A DNA stretch of 10,185 nucleotides from CAYTKU01 sp964550845. GTDB lineage: Bacteria; Patescibacteriota; Patescibacteriia; Magasanikbacterales; UBA922. Of the stretch, positions 5,090 through 10,185 are shown piece after piece (within the stretch, counting starts at the first letter, position 1; every line of letters starts with the position of its first letter). Position numbers and translations under genes: made by a program. The stretch spans positions 1 through 10,185 of the forward strand of contig CAZKAD010000038.1 in NCBI GenBank assembly GCA_964550845.1. The letters are read 5' to 3'. Below the pieces are notes generated by a model. That model searched no databases. It saw only the letters and a list, made by a program, of their open reading frames with translations, and was not told the DNA's origin.

Positions 5090-6877
5090 ATGAGACAAAT
5101 TAGAAACTTTTGTATAATCGCGCACATCGATCACGGCAAGTCCACCCTGGCTGACCGTTTTCTTGAAGTTACAGGAACCGTTGATAAACGCCACATGCGT
5201 GAGCAAATTCTTGATCAAATGGAACTCGAACAAGAACGTGGAATTACGATTAAACTTCAGCCCGTACGCATGCAGTACAAAGGCTATATGATGAACCTGA
5301 TTGACACTCCAGGGCATGTGGATTTTACGTATGAAGTTTCACGCTCTCTGGCGGCCGTAGAAGGCGCTATTCTTTTGGTTGATGCCAGCCAAGGAGTGCA
5401 GGCGCAAACCATTGCTAATTTGTATCTCGCGATTGAACAAAATCTGACTATTATTCCAGTTCTCAATAAAGTTGATCTCCCGAATGCCAATATTGAAAAA
5501 GCAACAGCAGAACTCATTCACTTGCTTGGCTGTAAACCAGAAGAGATCCTGCATTGTTCAGGAAAAACGGGTATTGGTGTGCCCGAACTGCTTGATGCGG
5601 TGATTGAGCGAGTCCCAGCGCCAAAAGAATCAGACGCAGGGCAGACACGTGCGCTTATTTTTGATTCTTTTTATGATGATTACCGCGGAGTCATTGCTTC
5701 AGTTCGCATCATTGATGGAACAATTAAACAACATGAAAAAATCCGCTTCATGAGAACAGATGCAGAAGGAGAAATTGTTGATCTCGGTCACTACTCCCCA
5801 AAGCTCATAAGCGATCCAATACTTGAAGCCGGACAAATCGGCTATATTGCGACTGGTGTCAAAGAACTGCGTGAAGTACGCGTCGGTGATACCATTACCC
5901 TTTATCATACTCCGGCACAGGATCCTCTCCCTGGATACCGCGAAGTCAAACCAATGGTTTTTGCTGGAATCTTTCCAAAAGAAGGTGATGATTATGGAGC
6001 ACTGCGTGATGCGATTGATAAACTCAAGCTCAGTGATTCTGCTCTTTACTATGAAACAGAACATTCACAGGCACTCGGGTTTGGATTTCGCTGTGGATTC
6101 CTTGGCATGCTCCACCTTGATATTTTTCAAGAACGCCTCAGACGCGAATTCAATCTTGATATTGTGGCTACAGTCCCAAGTGTTGCCTACCATGTTACCA
6201 AAACAAATGGCGAAAATCTTACTGTCAAAAGTCCACAAGATTTACCAGATCCAAGCCAAATTACTCATGTGGAAGAACCTTGGATGACCGTGGATATTAT
6301 TACTCCACAAGAATTTATTGGCAATGTCATGGCGCTCGTTGCTGAACGCAAAGGAAAATATCTCAATACTGAATATCTCAGTGTCGGAAGTGGCCAAAGA
6401 GCCATGTTGCATTATGAGATACCACTCGCTTCGCTTATCACTGATTTTTATGATAAACTCAAAAGTGTCACCAGTGGCTATGCTTCGATGAATTATGAAC
6501 TCAAGCAATATGAGGCAACGGATGTTGTACGCCTGGATATTCTGGTCGCAGAAGAGTTGTGTGAAGAACTCGCCATGCTTGTTTGGCGTGATAGTTCCTA
6601 TAACGTCGGCAAAAAAATTGTGGAAACACTCAAAGAGACTATTCCACGCCAACAGTTTGTAATCAAAATTCAAGCAACGATTGGTGGAAAAGTGATTGCG
6701 AGTGAACGTATTTCTGCCATGCGAAAAGACGTGACGGCGAAACTCTACGGAGGAGACGTGACTCGCCGTATGAAACTGCTGGAAAAACAGAAAAAAGGAA
6801 AAAAGAAAATGATGGAAATGGGAAAAGGAAGAGTAGATATTCCAACCGAAGCTTATTTGGCAGTACTCAAGCGTTAA
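5090..6877 (+). CDS. lepA: Elongation factor 4 (back-translocating GTPase LepA)
   Basis: LepA/EF4 is a ribosome-bound translational GTPase that helps ribosome biogenesis and can reverse translocation under stress. The G motifs are complete: G1 AHIDHGKST (11-19), switch I ERGITIK (49-55), G3 DTPGHVDF (72-79), G4 NKVD (126-129) and G5 CSGKTG (156-161). Domain II and the EF-G-like III and V follow, including GFRCGFLGMLHLDI. The LepA-specific C-terminal domain ends KGRVDIPTEAYLAVLKR, with the basic KQKKGKKKMM stretch before it. The length of 595 residues matches the family (about 600). The ATG at 5090 gives the standard N-terminus (MRQIRNFCIIAHIDHGKS). Only CCTCTTCT separates it from the inverted-repeat element, so no Shine-Dalgarno site is available. 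Translation is therefore SD-independent or controlled by folding of the leader. Promoter candidate at 4904-4932. Confidence 0.98.
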   Translation: MRQIRNFCIIAHIDHGKSTLADRFLEVTGTVDKRHMREQILDQMELEQERGITIKLQPVRMQYKGYMMNLIDTPGHVDFTYEVSRSLAAVEGAILLVDASQGVQAQTIANLYLAIEQNLTIIPVLNKVDLPNANIEKATAELIHLLGCKPEEILHCSGKTGIGVPELLDAVIERVPAPKESDAGQTRALIFDSFYDDYRGVIASVRIIDGTIKQHEKIRFMRTDAEGEIVDLGHYSPKLISDPILEAGQIGYIATGVKELREVRVGDTITLYHTPAQDPLPGYREVKPMVFAGIFPKEGDDYGALRDAIDKLKLSDSALYYETEHSQALGFGFRCGFLGMLHLDIFQERLRREFNLDIVATVPSVAYHVTKTNGENLTVKSPQDLPDPSQITHVEEPWMTVDIITPQEFIGNVMALVAERKGKYLNTEYLSVGSGQRAMLHYEIPLASLITDFYDKLKSVTSGYASMNYELKQYEATDVVRLDILVAEELCEELAMLVWRDSSYNVGKKIVETLKETIPRQQFVIKIQATIGGKVIASERISAMRKDVTAKLYGGDVTRRMKLLEKQKKGKKKMMEMGKGRVDIPTEAYLAVLKR

Positions 6878-6898
6878 TAATTTTCTAAAAAATTTTTT

Positions 6899-7000
6899 AT
6901 GTTTGGAAGTAAAAAAGTAAAAGTTCTCTGGACTATTATTAGTATCATTGGCATTGTGGCGATGATATTTTTTAGCATGCTGCCAGCCTTTCAATACTAA
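6899..7000 (+). CDS. 33-residue single-helix membrane miniprotein
   Basis: An ATG-to-TAA frame of 33 codons fits the 146-nt gap between lepA and recJ. The peptide starts with a basic MFGSKKVKVLW, has one hydrophobic helix (about residues 10-28, ending at MLP) and a short tail AFQY. Basic-in topology predicts an N-in, C-out helix. I recall one-helix peptides of the form MF-x-K-x-KVK-x-LW in other CPR genomes, which supports a real gene, but no function is known to me. It starts 21 nt after the lepA stop and stops 23 nt before recJ, same strand, so it is probably co-transcribed. The upstream sequence is A6T6 without a Shine-Dalgarno motif. It is too short for statistics, so confidence rests on the clean TM architecture and exact fit in the gap. 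Confidence 0.65.
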   Translation: MFGSKKVKVLWTIISIIGIVAMIFFSMLPAFQY

Positions 7001-7023
7001 AGGTCCCCTTAAACAATATTCCT

Positions 7024-8793
7024 ATGCAAAAACAGTGGAAGGTGCTTGAAGCACCACCACAATCTTTTTTTGATGAATTTCCCGAGCTCCCTCGTCCCAT
7101 CGCACAACTCCTCTATCATCGTGGTATTCAAACCCAAAGACAGATTGATGAATTTTTGAGTCCAGATTACTCAGTTGATGTTCACTCGCCTTTTCTTTTT
7201 CGTGATATGCAAAAAGCCGTAGCACGTCTTTTTACGGCTCTTGAAAAAAAAGAAAAAATTGTGATCCATGGCGATTATGATGCTGATGGAGTTTCGGCCT
7301 CAACCATTCTCATGACTACACTCAAAATGCTTGGTGCTACTGAAATCGATGTCTTCCTTCCCCACCGTGAACTTGATGGCTATGGACTCAACGTGCGAAC
7401 TGTAGAACTTTTGGCCAAAGAAAATGCCAAGGTTATTATCACTTGTGATTGTGGTATTAGTAATACGAGCGAAGTTGCACGAGCACGTGAGCTGGGAGTT
7501 GATGTTATTATTACAGACCATCATAGTATTCCTGCGGTTCTTCCTGAAGCCTATGCTATTATTCATCCAAAAATCGAAGGAGAAACCTATCCAGATAAAG
7601 GCCTCGCTGGTGGCGGAGTTGCTTTCAAACTGGCTCAAGGACTCCTTGAAACACACAAACAAACTCATGAAACTTTGCCAAATGGTGAACGCCATGAGTC
7701 TGTTGAAAAATGGCTCCTGGATATGGTAGCAATTGCCAGTGTGGCAGATATGGTACCGCTTCTGGGAGAATCTCGTACTTTGACCAAATTTGGTTTGATT
7801 GTTCTCAACAAAACTCGCCGCATTGGCCTGCAAAAACTTTTGCTGGAAGCCAGACTTCTTGAAGAAGATGGTTCAATGCGCCGTGAAATCACAGCAGATA
7901 CAATTGGCTTTCAAATTGCTCCTCGAATCAATGCAGCTGGACGACTCGAGCATGCCAATGTTGCGTTCAAGCTTCTCAATACCGAAAGTCCAATTGATGG
8001 AGTCGATTTGGCCTATCAATTGGATCAAAATAATAAAGATCGGCAGCAACGCACTGACCAATATGTTCGTGAAGCTATCTCGCAAATAGAAAATGGCGAT
8101 CAAAAAAATAATCCTGTTCTTTTTGTCATTGATAAAGACTGGTCTACTGGAATTGTCGGACTGATTGCCAGCCGCATCAAAGACAAATACAGTAAACCCA
8201 CTATTGCTATGGGCTGGAATGAAGGTAATATTGTTGGCTCTGGTCGCAGTGTTAACGGATTCAATCTGATTGCTAGCATGCAAGAAGCGCCTGAGCTATT
8301 TCTCAAATTTGGTGGACACCCGATGGCTTGCGGATTTACTCTCAAAACGCCTGACACTTTACCACTTCTACAAAAAACACTGATTGAAAAATACAATGAA
8401 AAAACCATCGGCATTGATATGACGCCGACGCTTTCGATCGACAGTGAAATCAAACTCCTTGATGTGAACTGGGAGCTCTATGATATCCTCGATAAATTCA
8501 AACCATTTGGAATGTGCAATGAAAAACCACGCTATCTTGCCCGTGATCTTTCTGTCGTTAGTTGTGAGCCTCTTGGAGCTGATGGAAAGCATATGAAACT
8601 GATGGTACGAGAAACCGGTGGACCTTCACGCAAAACCGTTGGCTGGAGAATGTGCGGTGAAGGAAATGGCACCAATTGGTGTAAACTCCTCGCTGCTGGC
8701 GATAAAATTGATATTGTTTTTGAAGTTGATGTCAATGAATGGAATGGAAACCGTGAATTGCAACTTACGATTGTTGATCTTAAAAAAGTATAA
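7024..8793 (+). CDS. recJ: Single-stranded-DNA-specific 5'-3' exonuclease RecJ
   Basis: RecJ degrades single-stranded DNA 5' to 3' in recombination, mismatch repair and base excision repair. The DHH phosphoesterase core shows motif I HGDYDADG (82-89, Asp84, Asp86, Asp88), CDCGIS (141-146, Asp142), motif III DHH (165-167) after VIIT, GGGVA (196-200) and VADMVPL (240-246, Asp242). It continues with PRINAAGR (300-307). The DHHA1 substrate-binding domain contains GSGRS (405-409) and GGHPMACGFT (430-439). The C-terminal OB-like part, from about 500 to 589, includes LGADGKHMKL, typical of the RecJ OB fold. All metal ligands are present. The length of 589 residues is normal. The ATG at 7024 follows ATTCCT, the same six bases as before the beta-CASP gene, without a Shine-Dalgarno motif. 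The next gene begins 1 nt after its stop. Confidence 0.97.
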   Translation: MQKQWKVLEAPPQSFFDEFPELPRPIAQLLYHRGIQTQRQIDEFLSPDYSVDVHSPFLFRDMQKAVARLFTALEKKEKIVIHGDYDADGVSASTILMTTLKMLGATEIDVFLPHRELDGYGLNVRTVELLAKENAKVIITCDCGISNTSEVARARELGVDVIITDHHSIPAVLPEAYAIIHPKIEGETYPDKGLAGGGVAFKLAQGLLETHKQTHETLPNGERHESVEKWLLDMVAIASVADMVPLLGESRTLTKFGLIVLNKTRRIGLQKLLLEARLLEEDGSMRREITADTIGFQIAPRINAAGRLEHANVAFKLLNTESPIDGVDLAYQLDQNNKDRQQRTDQYVREAISQIENGDQKNNPVLFVIDKDWSTGIVGLIASRIKDKYSKPTIAMGWNEGNIVGSGRSVNGFNLIASMQEAPELFLKFGGHPMACGFTLKTPDTLPLLQKTLIEKYNEKTIGIDMTPTLSIDSEIKLLDVNWELYDILDKFKPFGMCNEKPRYLARDLSVVSCEPLGADGKHMKLMVRETGGPSRKTVGWRMCGEGNGTNWCKLLAAGDKIDIVFEVDVNEWNGNRELQLTIVDLKKV

Positions 8794-8794
8794 T

Positions 8795-9238
8795 ATGAAA
8801 CAAGGAGTAGATTATCCAGGAGTAGCAGTAGCATTTTTTTGCCACAATGGAAAAGGTCAATTTGTGTTTCATAAACGTTCAGCAAATACACGCAGTCATT
8901 GGGGCACATGGGACTCTGGTGGAGGTGGTCTGGAATTTGGTGAAACACTTGAACAAGCATTAGAACGAGAACTCCAAGAAGAATATGGCTGCAGTGGTAT
9001 TATTGAAGAAGTTCTTTCACCAAATACATTTCTCAAGACTGACAAGGGAATTCTTGAACATTGGATTATTCATCCTTTTATTGTTAAAGTAAATCCAGCT
9101 GAAGTAAAAATTGGTGAACCTGATAAAATGGAAGAAATTGGCTGGTTTACTCTGAATAATGTTCCAAGTCCTCTTCATCCAGGAGTAGAAGATGATCTCA
9201 AAACTTATAAAGAACAGTTGTCAAAATATTCACTATGA
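8795..9238 (+). CDS. Nudix hydrolase (stand-alone)
   Basis: A 147-residue single-domain Nudix hydrolase, a class that cleaves nucleoside diphosphates linked to another group (X). The complete Nudix box runs from Gly44 to Cys66: G-x5-E50-x7-R58-E59-L-x-E62-E63-x-G65, with the metal-binding glutamates in place. Before it lie GVAVAFFC, FHKRS and the WGTWDSGGGG stretch that leads into the box; after it PFIV and a KMEEIGWFTLNNVP segment, the usual closing strand. The start chosen is the ATG at 8795, 1 nt after the recJ stop (TAATATG). A longer in-frame start at 8618 would lie entirely over recJ coding sequence. Its stop overlaps the next start (ATGA). Substrate is not predictable; the company of recJ and an RNase H-Nudix fusion suggests nucleotide-pool cleaning or recycling of nucleic-acid breakdown products. 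Confidence 0.92.
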   Translation: MKQGVDYPGVAVAFFCHNGKGQFVFHKRSANTRSHWGTWDSGGGGLEFGETLEQALERELQEEYGCSGIIEEVLSPNTFLKTDKGILEHWIIHPFIVKVNPAEVKIGEPDKMEEIGWFTLNNVPSPLHPGVEDDLKTYKEQLSKYSL

Positions 9239-10185
9239 AACTTATTACCTATACCGATGGTGGCTCTCGTGGTAATCCAGGACCAGCCGCAACGGGAATT
9301 GTGATCAAAGATGAAACCGGGACAATCCTCGCGAATTATGGTGAATACCTGGGAAAACAAACCAATAATGTTGCCGAATATAGTGCGATTATTTCAGCTC
9401 TCAAAAAAGCCAAAGAACTCGGAGCCACAGAAGTAGAATGTATTGCTGACAGCAAACTGGTTATAGAGCAACTCTCGGGAAAATGGAAAGTCAAAGAACC
9501 AACTCTGCAAAAACTCTGGCTTGAAGCCTGGAATCTTTTACACTCATTCAAAAAACACAAACTTTCTCATATTCTCCGTGCTGGCAATAGCGAAGCTGAC
9601 GCAGAAGTAAATAAAATTTTAGATAAAGAAACAGGTTCAAAAAAAAACTTTTCCGAAGATCCGCTTCCCGAGTGCGTTCCAGAAAACGCTAAAAGAATGT
9701 TTAAAGGAATGTTATTTGAAGTCTACCAATGGGAACAAGAAATGTTTGATGGGAGTTTCAAAACATTTGAAAAAATTACTCGTAAACCTTCGACCGATAT
9801 TATTGCTGTACACAATAGTCAGATCATGGTGCTCATGCAAGAGCAACCTGGCAGAGCACTGTATCCATCTTTGCCAGGAGGCCAGATAGAAAAAAATGAA
9901 GAACCTCTTGTAGCAGCCAAACGTGAATTTCTCGAAGAAACTGGCTTTGAAGCGTCAAATTTTGAACTTTACAAAAGCCAAAATGATTCAGGTTCAAAAA
10001 TATACTTCCCTATTACAACATTTATCACTCGTCATTGCACCAAAGTCCAGGAACCAAACCTCGACGCAGGAGAAAAAATTCAAGTTACTTGGATGAACTT
10101 TGACAATTTTCTTCAACTTGCACGAAATCCAGAGTTTGCTATTCCGTTCTTTTTGCGCCTTGATATGTATGAAGCACTTCTTGAT
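9235..10185 (+). CDS. RNase HI domain fused to a Nudix hydrolase domain (runs off window end)
   Basis: An uninterrupted frame of 317 codons is open at the window end. Residues 1-130 are an RNase HI-like nuclease: TDGGSRGNPGPAA (Asp8), NNVAEYSAI (Glu48), IADSKLVI (Asp72) and GNSEADAEVN (Asp122) supply all four catalytic acids, so it should cut RNA in RNA-DNA hybrids. A linker (about 131-157) leads into a Nudix domain that starts FEVYQWEQEMFDGSFKTFEK (161-180). It has a complete box at 216-238 (Gly216, Glu222, Arg230, Glu231, Glu234, Glu235, Gly237) preceded by LYPSLPGG, of the ADP-ribose-pyrophosphatase-like type. The region after the box (YFPITTFITR, IQVTWMNFDNF) is the usual end of the fold, so probably little is missing. 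There is no stop or frameshift at the junction. Its start overlaps the stop of the preceding Nudix gene by ATGA, so the two are translationally coupled. Joint function is inference: hybrid removal plus hydrolysis of a nucleotide product. Confidence 0.93.
   Translation, partial: MKLITYTDGGSRGNPGPAATGIVIKDETGTILANYGEYLGKQTNNVAEYSAIISALKKAKELGATEVECIADSKLVIEQLSGKWKVKEPTLQKLWLEAWNLLHSFKKHKLSHILRAGNSEADAEVNKILDKETGSKKNFSEDPLPECVPENAKRMFKGMLFEVYQWEQEMFDGSFKTFEKITRKPSTDIIAVHNSQIMVLMQEQPGRALYPSLPGGQIEKNEEPLVAAKREFLEETGFEASNFELYKSQNDSGSKIYFPITTFITRHCTKVQEPNLDAGEKIQVTWMNFDNFLQLARNPEFAIPFFLRLDMYEALLD

Noticed and set aside
4967..5317. 116-codon minus-strand frame over the 119-bp element
   Set aside because: It is half antisense to lepA and half element sequence. 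Such peptides arise when a palindromic element is translated, so it is not a gene.
6887..6898. A6T6 palindrome after lepA as a terminator
   Set aside because: There is no loop or GC core, and the miniprotein starts directly after it, so stable hairpin termination is unlikely.
6242..6994. 250-codon minus-strand frame
   Set aside because: It lies antisense to the well-conserved 3' part of lepA and the miniprotein; its Phe/His/Ser-rich composition is typical of an antisense shadow.
8618..8794. Longer N-terminus for the stand-alone Nudix protein
   Set aside because: The extra 59 codons lie wholly over the recJ OB-domain sequence in another frame; the ATG at 8795 gives a normal Nudix length and fits the operon spacing.
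1..10185. UGA recoding (Gracilibacteria/Absconditabacteria code)
   Set aside because: TGA serves as the stop of the membrane protein (3303-3305) and of the Nudix gene (9236-9238), and the conserved proteins need no in-frame UGA.
1..10185. CRISPR array, transposase or prophage genes
   Set aside because: No regularly spaced direct repeats and no transposase, integrase or phage structural frames were seen; the only repeats are the isolated palindromic elements described.

Overview
The window looks like a chromosomal piece of a Patescibacteria/CPR (Parcubacteria-like) bacterium. The evidence is a moderately AT-rich composition, tight gene packing, housekeeping proteins of CPR flavour (a MurJ with few N-terminal arginines, a 33-residue one-helix protein), interspersed palindromic elements, and starts without Shine-Dalgarno motifs. 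TGA is used as a normal stop, so the glycine-UGA lineages (Gracilibacteria, Absconditabacteria) are unlikely. The lineage call is inference from sequence character alone.

Left part, mostly minus strand (1-2424). The window opens inside uvrB (the first 189 codons are visible, reading leftwards). Next comes a gene-free stretch (569-1074) that is not empty. It holds a divergent promoter area with a 22-bp palindrome, a near-consensus sigma70-type promoter (732-760), and about 286 nt of densely paired sequence ending in a strong terminator. I read this as a non-coding RNA gene on the plus strand that I cannot assign to a known class. The terminator also serves the convergent gene, a 449-residue metallo-beta-lactamase/beta-CASP ribonuclease.

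Middle (2425-5089). A 92-bp element with terminal inverted repeats lies upstream of the beta-CASP gene. Then a 12-bp perfect dyad precedes a one-helix membrane protein of unknown function, which overlaps murJ (lipid II flippase) by ATGA. A good promoter sits across the murJ stop codon and would give lepA a leader of about 150 nt. That leader contains a 119-bp element with perfect 16-bp inverted ends.

Right part, all plus strand (5090-10185). lepA (EF4) is followed by a 33-codon membrane miniprotein, recJ (5'-3' single-strand exonuclease), a stand-alone Nudix hydrolase, and an RNase HI domain fused to a second Nudix domain that runs off the window. Spacings of 1 to 23 nt or small overlaps suggest co-transcription from lepA or the miniprotein onward. 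The recJ-Nudix-RNaseH/Nudix part reads as a nucleic-acid turnover and nucleotide-sanitising set; uvrB on the far left is a separate repair gene.

The observations most worth following are the unassigned structured RNA, the RNase H-Nudix fusion, the element forming the lepA leader, and the miniprotein.
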